Source of the DNA: Solobacterium sp. UBA3691
GTDB taxonomy: Bacteria > Bacillota_I > Bacilli_A > Erysipelotrichales > Erysipelotrichaceae
Assembly (NCBI GenBank): GCA_002372175.1
Contig: DFIS01000005.1
Span: 1 to 10,500, forward strand
Direction: 5' to 3'
DNA: 10,500 nt
The position numbers and the translations under genes were made by a program. This document shows, piece by piece, positions 1-5,636 of the stretch (position 1 is the stretch's first letter; every line of letters begins with the position of its first letter). Under the pieces are notes generated by a model that saw nothing but the letters and a program-made list of their open reading frames with translations, searched no databases and was not told the DNA's origin.

Positions 1-36
1 ATTCTTTAACTGTTACAGCCTCTTTTAATATGCAAA

Positions 37-60
37 ATCACCCGTTGAACCACAGGTGAT
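37..60 (-). terminator. Weak candidate terminator at the end of the rnr-smpB unit
   Basis: On the minus strand ATCACC and GGTGAT form a 6-bp stem around a 12-base loop, followed by TTTTGCATATT. The stem is short and the T-run interrupted, so termination may be poor. The remaining bases 1-36 show no gene or clear promoter. Confidence 0.3.
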
Positions 61-84
61 CATGCGTTGAAGTAAAGCTGTTGT

Positions 85-104
85 ACAGTGTATCTCTACA
101 CTAT
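85..104 (-). repeat. Hairpin with GAGA tetraloop just past the last gene
   Basis: On the minus strand an 8-bp stem (ATAGTGTA with TACACTGT, one T-G pair) encloses GAGA, a GNRA-type loop, 8 nt after the stop codon at 113-115. A T-rich stretch precedes it but none follows, so it is not a standard intrinsic terminator. It may protect the 3' end of the transcript from exonucleases. Confidence 0.45.
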
Positions 105-112
105 TAAAAATA

Positions 113-643
113 TTAGCACAATACTTTCCTGCCGTCAAAGTACCCTTCAAGCATATCCCGCCTGATTACCCGGTAATGCGGATGATAAGCCTCCCGGTAC
201 TGCGGTGTATGATGCACGGCAGGATACGCATTGGAGCGGTGAAACGACAGATATTCCTTCAGTTCCTGTTCGTCATACGCAAAGCCCAGGTTCCCGGCAT
301 TGGCTGAAAGATACTTCAGCTTGCGCAGTAAAGCACTTAATGATCCCTTATACATGTTCGCTGTACGGACAAAGCACTCTGCCAGCACCTGCGCCGATAT
401 CTTACCTCTTGCCTGATACAGATCAACACGGACAAGACCGTTACCGATCTCTGTAAACAGTTCTGTATCCCCGCTTTCGGCAGTATTCATCTCTTCCTCG
501 ATCATCTGCTGTACAGACGCAAGGTCCCCCAGCGCATGTTCAGGACCGAACTCATTCTGATAGATGAGCTTGACACAGTCCTGCGGTTTCATCAACGGGT
601 ATTTCTGCGCATGCATGCGCAGGATCTCTGCCAGTTCTTCCAT
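113..643 (-). CDS. Conserved-looking protein of unknown function, coupled to smpB
   Basis: I do not recognise a characterised family. The product is 176 residues, soluble, with no signal peptide or membrane segment. It appears mostly helical, with segments YPLMKPQDCVKLIYQNEFGPEH (16-37), LVRVDLYQARGK (61-72) and a His/Tyr-rich stretch around AYPAVHHTPQYREAYHPHYRVI (130-151) that look like conserved motifs. The histidines H36, H145, H146, H155 and H157, with nearby acidic residues, could suit metal or phosphate chemistry, but that is speculation. Two adjacent ATG codons are possible (646 and 643). AGGAGG at 649-654 is only 2 nt from the first and 5 nt from the second, so 643 is preferred. The frame begins across the smpB stop (TAATG), so it is almost certainly translated from the rnr-smpB transcript. 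This position makes a role linked to ribosome rescue or RNA turnover possible, not shown. Confidence 0.8.
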   Translation of the reverse strand: MEELAEILRMHAQKYPLMKPQDCVKLIYQNEFGPEHALGDLASVQQMIEEEMNTAESGDTELFTEIGNGLVRVDLYQARGKISAQVLAECFVRTANMYKGSLSALLRKLKYLSANAGNLGFAYDEQELKEYLSFHRSNAYPAVHHTPQYREAYHPHYRVIRRDMLEGYFDGRKVLC

Positions 644-645
644 CA

Positions 646-1113
646 TTACCTCCTGAGCTTGAGAGCCTTCTCCATTTCCCTTTTGGCATCTCTGAGTTTC
701 TCGGTTTCCCGCTTGTCTACAAGATTCTTACCTTTTGCCAGTGCTACCTCGAGCTTGGCCATGCCGTCTTTCAGATAGATCCTGACCGGCACCAGCGTAT
801 ATCCCTTCAGCCGCACCTTGTCATACATCTTGCGTATCTCATACTTGTGCAGCAGAAGCTTGCGGTCTCTTGTCTCATCAACATTGAAGATATTGCCGTA
901 CTTATACGGAGAGATATGCATGCCCTTGATCCAGGCTTCTCCCTGATAGATCGAGATATAGGCATCATTGAACTGTATCCTGCCCTCTCTTACCGATTTG
1001 ATCTCCGTACCGGTCAGCACCATTCCCGCTTCATATCTGTCTTCCAGAAAATAATCATGCGAAGCCCTGCGGTTGAAGGCAACGACTTTTTCCTTACCAG
1101 CGTTTTTTGCCAC
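646..1113 (-). CDS. smpB: SsrA-binding protein SmpB
   Basis: SmpB binds tmRNA and delivers it to stalled ribosomes for trans-translation. The 155-residue length is typical. Recognisable segments are NRRASHDYFLEDRYEAGMVL (14-33), the TGTEIKSVREGR core (34-45), HISPY (66-70), RKLLLHKYEI (84-93) and LKDGMAKLEVALAKGKNLVDKRE (114-136), followed by a charged C-terminal tail that enters the decoding centre (about 137-155). The start codon is GTG at 1113, inside rnr. This is supported by AGGAGG at 1122-1127 with 8 nt spacing and by alignment of the start MAKN with other SmpB proteins. The overlap with rnr and the functional link of RNase R with SmpB suggest co-production. The stop codon overlaps the start region of the next gene. 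The ssrA gene encoding tmRNA is not in the visible sequence. Confidence 0.97.
   Translation of the reverse strand: MAKNAGKEKVVAFNRRASHDYFLEDRYEAGMVLTGTEIKSVREGRIQFNDAYISIYQGEAWIKGMHISPYKYGNIFNVDETRDRKLLLHKYEIRKMYDKVRLKGYTLVPVRIYLKDGMAKLEVALAKGKNLVDKRETEKLRDAKREMEKALKLRR
649..654 (-). promoter_or_regulatory. Ribosome binding site overlapping the end of smpB
   Basis: The minus strand reads AGGAGG, formed by the last smpB codons just before TAA. With ATGATG following, the 5-nt spacing to the second ATG fits better than the 2-nt spacing to the first, so the gene probably starts at 643. Confidence 0.75.
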
Positions 1114-3241
1114 GGCTTCTGCCTCCTTTTCTGTTTCTGCGGTTCTCTTTCGGCTTTACTGCCGCCACCTTCTCTGCTGGTTCAAAGTCCACCGTACCTG
1201 CCTTGACATTGGCAGCGATGACCTTGATCTTCAGCTTGTCACCAAGCTTATATACTTTATTCGTACGGGCACCTGTAAATGTCTCGTGTTTGTCACTGTA
1301 GATAAAGTAATCTTCACCCATGCGTTCCGGTGTGATCAGACCTTCTGCCGTATTGGGCAGTGTCACAAAGATACCGAAACTGGTCACGGAGGTGATCATG
1401 CCTTCCTGCACGGTGCCGATCCGCGAACTCATGTATTCCGCGATCTTCATCGATGTTACATCACGTTCCGCATCCACGGCGATCCTTTCCCGCAGCGATG
1501 ACTGTACGGCGATCTCCTTCATCTTCCGTTCATCCCGTTTGCGGGTGTCATGTGCCTCCTCTGCAAAGCAGTATGCCTTCAGCATTCTGTGCACAGCCAG
1601 ATCGGGGTATCGTCTGATCGGCGATGTAAAGTGCAGATAATACTTCTCCGAGAGTCCGTAATGGCCAAGACATGCGCTGTCATAGCGTGCTTTCTGCATA
1701 CACCTGAGCAGACGTCCGGAGAGGATCGTTTCCTCTTCTGCGCCTCTGATCCCATCCTGGTATGCCTGCAGGTCCTTCGGGGCCGGGGTCTTGTCACCGA
1801 GGCTGATCCGATAGCCAAACACAGAAGAGAACGACGCAAACTCTCTGAGTTTTTTGATATCCGGTGCTTCATGGATACGATATACACCGGGAATACTGTT
1901 TCTGACCAGGTACTCTGCCACACAGATATTGGCAGCGATCATGCAGTCCTCGATCATCATCTCGGCTTCTCCGCGCTCCCGCGGGCGGATATCGACCGCA
2001 TAACCGACAGAGTTTACGATCACTTCCGTCTCCGGAGCTTCAAAGTTCAGGGCTCCCTTTTCCACTCTGTGCTTCCGGATACAGTCTGCGCATTCCTTCA
2101 GCAGCAGTATATCCTCAGGGAATACCTGAGGCTGTTCATGGTCCTTCAGGAAGGCATTGACTGCCCGGTATGTCATCCTTGCGGCAGAGCGTATATAGGA
2201 CTCATAGATCCTGCAGGACGCTGTCCTGCCTTCCGGTGTGATCTCCATCTCACAGGTCATGGTCAGACGCAGTTCATTTGGATTCAGCGAACAGATCCCG
2301 TTGCTTAACACCTGCGGAAGCATCGGCACGACTGTATCAGCCGCATAGACAGATGTCCCCCTGAGATAAGCCTCCTGGTCAGTCAGACTGCCTTCCCTGA
2401 CATAGTGTGATACATCGGCGATCGATACCTTCAGCAGGTAATTCTCTCCCTTTCTGGTGATGCTTACCGCATCATCAAAGTCCTTGGAATCATCCCCGTC
2501 GATCGTAAATACATGTTCCATCGTCAGATCCGTACGGTTCTTCTTTTCTTCTTCACTGACTTCGTGGTAGATCTGATCAGCTTCCTGCAGAACTTCTTCC
2601 GGGAAGACCGGATCGATCTCATGGGCGATCAGTCTGGCTGCCACTTCCGTACCGGGATCATTCTTATTGCCCAGTATTCTCTCCGCACTCAGCCGCAGCG
2701 GTCTGCCGTATTTCTCGATCCGCAGAGAGACGACCATTCCGTCATACGGATGCATATCCTTCGGTATCGTGATCACGGTCACCCGTCTGTTCAGGATATC
2801 CTCATCGAGGAAACACTTCAGTCCTCTGGCTGTCGCTGTAAACGTACCGGTCACATGTGTCCTGCCGTGACTGCGTATATACAGCACCCTGCCGGTATCT
2901 TCACGGATCTTCTCCGCGACAACGGTATCCCCGGGCAGAGCGTCATTTACATTCTCTTCATAGATCTTCAGGGTTTCCTCCGCACTGCTGACAAACGCAT
3001 TGCCTGCCTTGTTAAAACGGATCACACCGGTGATATATCCGGCCTGACGGTCTGTCATATATGTCTGATCACGATTTCTGCAGATGCGGTATTCCGCTTC
3101 CAGAGCTTCCACAGCATTGGTAAACAGGGCTGTTTCCTTTCCTCCGGATATGCCTAAAAGACGCTCAAGATCACTTCTCTTCAGCGTATTCTTCTTCTGT
3201 GTATCGATGGTCTCCCAGATCTTTTCCTGTAATTCATTCAT
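1094..3241 (-). CDS. rnr: Ribonuclease R (3'-5' exoribonuclease, RNB family)
   Basis: RNase R degrades structured RNA 3' to 5' and, with tmRNA-SmpB, removes non-stop mRNA from rescued ribosomes. The 715-residue product has the full domain order: an N-terminal helix-turn-helix-like segment (1-60), two cold-shock-type RNA-binding regions (about 66-215), the RNB catalytic domain (about 236-555), an S1 domain (about 607-688) and a Lys/Arg-rich tail (695-715). The catalytic cluster IDGDDSKDFDDAV holds D248, D254, D256 and D257, equivalent to the Mg-binding aspartates of the family. HFTSPIRRYPDLAVHR (537-552) is the second RNB signature. The chosen ATG has no Shine-Dalgarno sequence: the 20 nt before it are the terminator T-run and AAAGCAT. 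No better in-frame start exists, since the secG stop TAA lies 12 codons upstream in the same frame and the next Met is residue 62. The 3' end overlaps smpB by 20 bp. Confidence 0.96.
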   Translation of the reverse strand: MNELQEKIWETIDTQKKNTLKRSDLERLLGISGGKETALFTNAVEALEAEYRICRNRDQTYMTDRQAGYITGVIRFNKAGNAFVSSAEETLKIYEENVNDALPGDTVVAEKIREDTGRVLYIRSHGRTHVTGTFTATARGLKCFLDEDILNRRVTVITIPKDMHPYDGMVVSLRIEKYGRPLRLSAERILGNKNDPGTEVAARLIAHEIDPVFPEEVLQEADQIYHEVSEEEKKNRTDLTMEHVFTIDGDDSKDFDDAVSITRKGENYLLKVSIADVSHYVREGSLTDQEAYLRGTSVYAADTVVPMLPQVLSNGICSLNPNELRLTMTCEMEITPEGRTASCRIYESYIRSAARMTYRAVNAFLKDHEQPQVFPEDILLLKECADCIRKHRVEKGALNFEAPETEVIVNSVGYAVDIRPRERGEAEMMIEDCMIAANICVAEYLVRNSIPGVYRIHEAPDIKKLREFASFSSVFGYRISLGDKTPAPKDLQAYQDGIRGAEEETILSGRLLRCMQKARYDSACLGHYGLSEKYYLHFTSPIRRYPDLAVHRMLKAYCFAEEAHDTRKRDERKMKEIAVQSSLRERIAVDAERDVTSMKIAEYMSSRIGTVQEGMITSVTSFGIFVTLPNTAEGLITPERMGEDYFIYSDKHETFTGARTNKVYKLGDKLKIKVIAANVKAGTVDFEPAEKVAAVKPKENRRNRKGGRSRGKKRW
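1122..1127 (-). promoter_or_regulatory. Ribosome binding site supporting the GTG start of smpB
   Basis: The minus strand reads AGGAGG, 8 nt ahead of the GTG at 1113, within the last codons of rnr. It justifies the non-ATG start and implies translational coupling to rnr. Confidence 0.85.
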
Positions 3242-3248
3242 ATGCTTT

Positions 3249-3276
3249 AAAAAAACAGCCGGTTTTATAACCAGCT
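3249..3276 (-). terminator. Intrinsic terminator between secG and rnr
   Basis: The minus strand has an 8-bp stem (AGCTGGTT with AACCGGCT, one G-T pair) and a 4-base loop, then G and seven T residues. It starts 1 nt after the secG stop, and its T-run ends 7 nt before the rnr start codon. It should reduce transcription of rnr and smpB relative to secG, acting as a partial terminator unless rnr has an unseen promoter. Confidence 0.85.
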
Positions 3277-3277
3277 T

Positions 3278-3499
3278 TTAGACGATGCGAATAGCGATGA
3301 CCAGGATGAAGAAGATCACTCCCAGAACCATGGTCATATTCGAGATGACTTTCTCCGAGCCTCTCTCCTTGACGTTGGCAAACAGATTCAGTCCGCCGTT
3401 GCCGGAGAACGCTCCTGATATACCATCAGACTTACCCGCCTGCAGTAAACACAGTATGATCAATAAAGCTGATACGATCATTAATAATGCACTGAGCAT
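3278..3499 (-). CDS. secG: Preprotein translocase subunit SecG
   Basis: SecG is the small accessory subunit of the SecYEG channel in the cytoplasmic membrane and aids SecA-driven export. The 73-residue product has the family layout: membrane segment 1 at about 3-20, a cytoplasmic loop with KSDGISGAFSGNGGLNLFANV (23-43, the conserved Gly-rich SGAF/GG motif), and membrane segment 2 at about 54-72. The ATG is preceded by AGGAGG at 3507-3512 with 7 nt spacing. Its position before rnr and smpB is the conserved Bacillota order. It is bounded by its own promoter and by an intrinsic terminator that starts 1 nt past its stop, so it may be made largely as a single-gene transcript. Confidence 0.95.
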   Translation of the reverse strand: MLSALLMIVSALLIILCLLQAGKSDGISGAFSGNGGLNLFANVKERGSEKVISNMTMVLGVIFFILVIAIRIV

Positions 3500-3527
3500 A
3501 AAACTACCTCCTAAGGGTTGCCAAAAT

Positions 3528-3557
3528 ATTATAAATCAGCGTATCTGTACTTGTAAA
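3528..3557 (-). promoter_or_regulatory. Promoter of secG (and probably rnr-smpB)
   Basis: The minus strand carries TTTACA at 3557-3552 (5 of 6 matches to the -35 consensus), an 18-nt spacer and a perfect TATAAT at 3533-3528. It sits wholly in the 60-bp gap after the TIM-barrel gene. The predicted start near 3521 gives a leader of about 20 nt that contains the secG ribosome site. Confidence 0.8.
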
Positions 3558-3559
3558 GG

Positions 3560-4807
3560 TCATTCTGCCTGTACAGATCTGGACAGGACCTGTCCGTCAG
3601 CCAGATAGATCCGTGCTTCCATGATATCACCGCTGCGGATACCGGTGAGGGGACCCAGAAAATAGTTCGTGATCCGGCATACCGCAAAACTCTCTTCGTA
3701 TGCTGTATCGATCAGTCTGCCGTTCAGTCTGAACTCCACCTTATCGACCATCTCGGGATACATGGCAGAAAGACGGATAAACCGTTTACCTTCGTATACG
3801 TTATCTTTTTCCATCCCGCACAGTACAAACTCATCTTCCGGTTTCTGACACGGAATATGCAGAGCTTCCATCATGCGCAGCGCAAAGAACTGATCTTCCC
3901 CCGGCAGGATACGCCAGTCCGCAGGCGGTTCCTGCTTGGTCATGTTGTTGTAGTAGCCCCAGGATACACCCATATCAAGTGCTGTACGCATATTCCCGAT
4001 ACACGGGGAATCCTCGTTGATCACGACCGGCCGTACAGGTGTTACTGCTTTGGCCTTGCGGATCAGATTGTACAGCTGACTGCGTGACTGACTGTTGCCG
4101 TGGATCAGGATCACGTCCGAAGCTTCCGCGATCTCCCTGTTAAAGGAACCGCCGATGCCTGAGCATCCTGTCGGCAGACCGGTGATTTCCCGGGCAAGTT
4201 TCATCAGCCGGATCACACCCTGCGGCTCAGCAATGATCGGATGACTGCGGAACTCTGCCACGTCATACTCGTTGGCGATCTCGATGATCACATTCCGGAA
4301 ACCGTGCACACGCAGAAAATGAGCGACTGTACGTACCGCATTTTCGATCTCCTTGTCATCGTTCAGAAAGCGTGTCTGGGCGCCGTAGAAGAACGATACG
4401 ATCACGATCATGCCAAGGCTGTCCGCGGCTTTGATCAGCCGGTCAAGCCTTCCTGCATACGCCGGGTCGAGACCTCTGCCGCTGTACAGAAACGGATCAT
4501 TGATGATCGTACTGTTTTCGATCGTAAAGGCCGGTCCCCCGCCCTGCAGACCTACCGTAAACGCACGCAGTCCTGCCGCATACCACTGCGGAAGTGCCGC
4601 AATCAGATCATCGGTATTCTTCTCGGGATCAAATACTCTGCCGAAACGGTGATACCGTTCATGTCCGCTCTTATCATCAAAGATACCCTGAATAAATCTG
4701 GCATTCATCAGAAGGCCTTGATGCGGACAGTCCGGATACTCACTGTAGGTCAGCTCACCGTTGATCAGAAACCGGTCACCCTGTATGGACAGATACGTAT
4801 TCGCCAT
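3560..4807 (-). CDS. Uncharacterised TIM-barrel protein resembling clan GH-A glycoside hydrolases
   Basis: The product is 415 residues, with no signal peptide or membrane segment, so it is probably cytoplasmic. The N-terminus RFLINGELTYSEYP (12-25) matches the short strand that opens many GH-A barrels. Further barrel-like strands include LRAFTVGLQGGGPAF (80-94) and IVIVSFFYGAQ (134-144). VIIEIANEY (173-181) places E180 after Asn, as in the GH-A acid/base Asn-Glu pair, and VVINED (261-266) places E265 as a likely nucleophile. VSWGYYNN (281-288) resembles the last barrel strand with its sugar-stacking Trp. Residues after about 340 look like a small beta-sandwich. I cannot assign a GH family or substrate. 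Translation starts at ATG 4807, with GGAGGT inside the end of the preceding lipoprotein gene, 2 bp away, implying coupling. The mismatch of an exported partner and a cytoplasmic enzyme is unexplained. No terminator is visible after it; the secG promoter starts immediately downstream. Confidence 0.8.
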   Translation of the reverse strand: MANTYLSIQGDRFLINGELTYSEYPDCPHQGLLMNARFIQGIFDDKSGHERYHRFGRVFDPEKNTDDLIAALPQWYAAGLRAFTVGLQGGGPAFTIENSTIINDPFLYSGRGLDPAYAGRLDRLIKAADSLGMIVIVSFFYGAQTRFLNDDKEIENAVRTVAHFLRVHGFRNVIIEIANEYDVAEFRSHPIIAEPQGVIRLMKLAREITGLPTGCSGIGGSFNREIAEASDVILIHGNSQSRSQLYNLIRKAKAVTPVRPVVINEDSPCIGNMRTALDMGVSWGYYNNMTKQEPPADWRILPGEDQFFALRMMEALHIPCQKPEDEFVLCGMEKDNVYEGKRFIRLSAMYPEMVDKVEFRLNGRLIDTAYEESFAVCRITNYFLGPLTGIRSGDIMEARIYLADGQVLSRSVQAE

Positions 4808-4809
4808 GG

Positions 4810-5436
4810 TTACTTCACCTCCACGGTACAGTCATCATTACAGCCATGGCTGTCATTCTCTTTTCTTGTCTCAGCGATGACCTTCGCATATTCTGCCAGT
4901 TTCTCTTTCAGTGCTCCGATCTTCTCCTCTGTCCAGTATTCCTCAGGCTTGATCTCCCGGCTGTCCAGCATACATGTTTCGTTGTCATAGCCGATGATCT
5001 CTCCCTGCTGAACAAACAGCACCAGCGGCATGTATATCCGCAGCTTACCGTCATTATCATACGCAAGGATCGTATTATCACGTGCATTGATCAGCTCTGC
5101 AACATGATCGTAGTACTCCCTGTCATCTGTTTTATCCTTGTAAATATTGTAGTAGAACACCTGTGTCCCGGCATCCCTGACAACTTCATCCAGAAACGGC
5201 ACATATGCCTGACACCACGGACATTCCGGGAAACCCAGGAAGACCACAGCAGTCCCATGTTCGATCAGTGCCGTCAGTCTCTCCTGATCGATGATCTCAA
5301 ATGTATTCTCTTCCGGCAGTGCAGTATAGATCTCGTTGATCTTCGTACTGCCGGGGGTCGGCTCTGCAGGCTGTTCAGGCTTTGTGCATCCTGTAAACAG
5401 AAGTATGCACAGTACTGCCATCAGTATTCTCTTCAT
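4810..5436 (-). CDS. Thioredoxin-fold lipoprotein
   Basis: From the chosen start the product is 208 residues. It begins with a short lipoprotein signal (MKRILMAVLCILLFTGC) whose lipobox cysteine is C17, so the mature protein is expected to be anchored on the outer face of the cytoplasmic membrane. A P/E/T-rich linker (20-30) leads to a thioredoxin-like domain: strand VVFLGF, active-site C72-P-W-C75, strand TQVFYYNIY, and the expected cis-proline P137 before LVLFV. This organisation suggests a thiol-disulfide oxidoreductase or reductase working on exported proteins; direction and partner are unknown. The tail (196-203) ends HGCNDDC, adding a second cysteine pair C199/C203, and a single C155 is also present. 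An upstream in-frame ATG at 5499 would bury the signal peptide behind 21 residues and lacks support. No electron-donor partner such as CcdA is encoded here. The stop is 2 bp from the next gene, so the two form one operon. Confidence 0.85.
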   Translation of the reverse strand: MKRILMAVLCILLFTGCTKPEQPAEPTPGSTKINEIYTALPEENTFEIIDQERLTALIEHGTAVVFLGFPECPWCQAYVPFLDEVVRDAGTQVFYYNIYKDKTDDREYYDHVAELINARDNTILAYDNDGKLRIYMPLVLFVQQGEIIGYDNETCMLDSREIKPEEYWTEEKIGALKEKLAEYAKVIAETRKENDSHGCNDDCTVEVK

Positions 5437-5441
5437 AACTG

Positions 5442-5446
5442 CCTCC
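5442..5446 (-). promoter_or_regulatory. Ribosome binding site that sets the lipoprotein start
   Basis: The minus strand reads GGAGG, 5 nt before the ATG at 5436. Choosing this start places the lipoprotein signal peptide at the extreme N-terminus, as required for export, whereas the longer reading frame from 5499 would not. Confidence 0.85.
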
Positions 5447-5467
5447 GTTCTCCTTTCGTCTATTGAT

Positions 5468-5486
5468 CCGCATCTGTTCCATGCGG
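5468..5486 (-). repeat. Small hairpin in the leader of the lipoprotein gene
   Basis: CCGCAT and ATGCGG pair as a 6-bp stem around a 7-base loop, about 30 nt before the lipoprotein start. No T-run follows, so it is not a terminator. It may affect mRNA stability or translation, or may be chance. Confidence 0.25.
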
Positions 5487-5500
5487 GTATAATCAGCACA

Positions 5501-5521
5501 TACTGCTTACCGTAAGCTGTA
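5501..5521. repeat. 21-bp imperfect palindrome at the cassette transcription start, candidate operator
   Basis: The two arms are TACnGCTTAC and GTAAGCnGTA around a single central base; only the symmetric n positions fail to pair. It occupies about +1 to +21 of the transcript predicted from the TATAAT at 5529-5534, a classic position for a repressor operator. It could also form a hairpin in RNA, but the one-base centre makes a DNA-binding dimer site more likely than a stem-loop. I do not recognise the regulator family, and no regulator gene is nearby. Confidence 0.45.
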
Positions 5522-5528
5522 CTGTATC

Positions 5529-5558
5529 ATTATACACTTAATCCCTGCCGGCGGTGAA
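5529..5558 (-). promoter_or_regulatory. Promoter of the lipoprotein/TIM-barrel cassette
   Basis: The minus strand has a perfect TATAAT at 5534-5529 and a -35 candidate TTCACC at 5558-5553 (4 of 6 matches) with an 18-nt spacer. Placed just after the eno terminator, it would start transcription near 5522, giving a leader of about 85 nt ahead of the lipoprotein gene. The predicted start coincides with the edge of the palindrome at 5501-5521. Confidence 0.65.
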
Positions 5559-5584
5559 TGATGCACAGGATGGCTTACAGACAG

Positions 5585-5613
5585 AAAAAAACTGTCTCGG
5601 ATGAGAGACAGTT
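5585..5613 (-). terminator. Intrinsic terminator after eno
   Basis: The minus strand forms a perfect 9-bp stem (AACTGTCTC pairing with GAGACAGTT) around a 6-base loop, running directly into seven T residues. It lies 23 nt downstream of the eno stop and should end the pgk-tpiA-eno transcript, isolating it from the two-gene cassette that follows. Confidence 0.92.
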
Positions 5614-5636
5614 CTGTTTATGGATTGTTCGGGAGA

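Noticed and set aside
1..112. ssrA (tmRNA) or a tRNA at the left edge
   Set aside because: No CCA-ended acceptor stem, tRNA-like fold or tag-peptide reading frame can be found in these bases.
3242..3280. A SecG-RNase R fusion by stop-codon readthrough
   Set aside because: The two are in frame with one TAA between them, but nothing around the stop suggests programmed readthrough and the intervening bases form a terminator.
3581..3595. GGACAG/CTGTCC inverted repeat near the end of the TIM-barrel gene as a terminator
   Set aside because: It is inside the coding sequence, has a 3-base loop and no T-run on either strand.
5437..5499. Alternative upstream ATG adding 21 residues to the lipoprotein
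   Set aside because: It would hide the lipoprotein signal, contains part of the leader hairpin, and lacks a good ribosome site.
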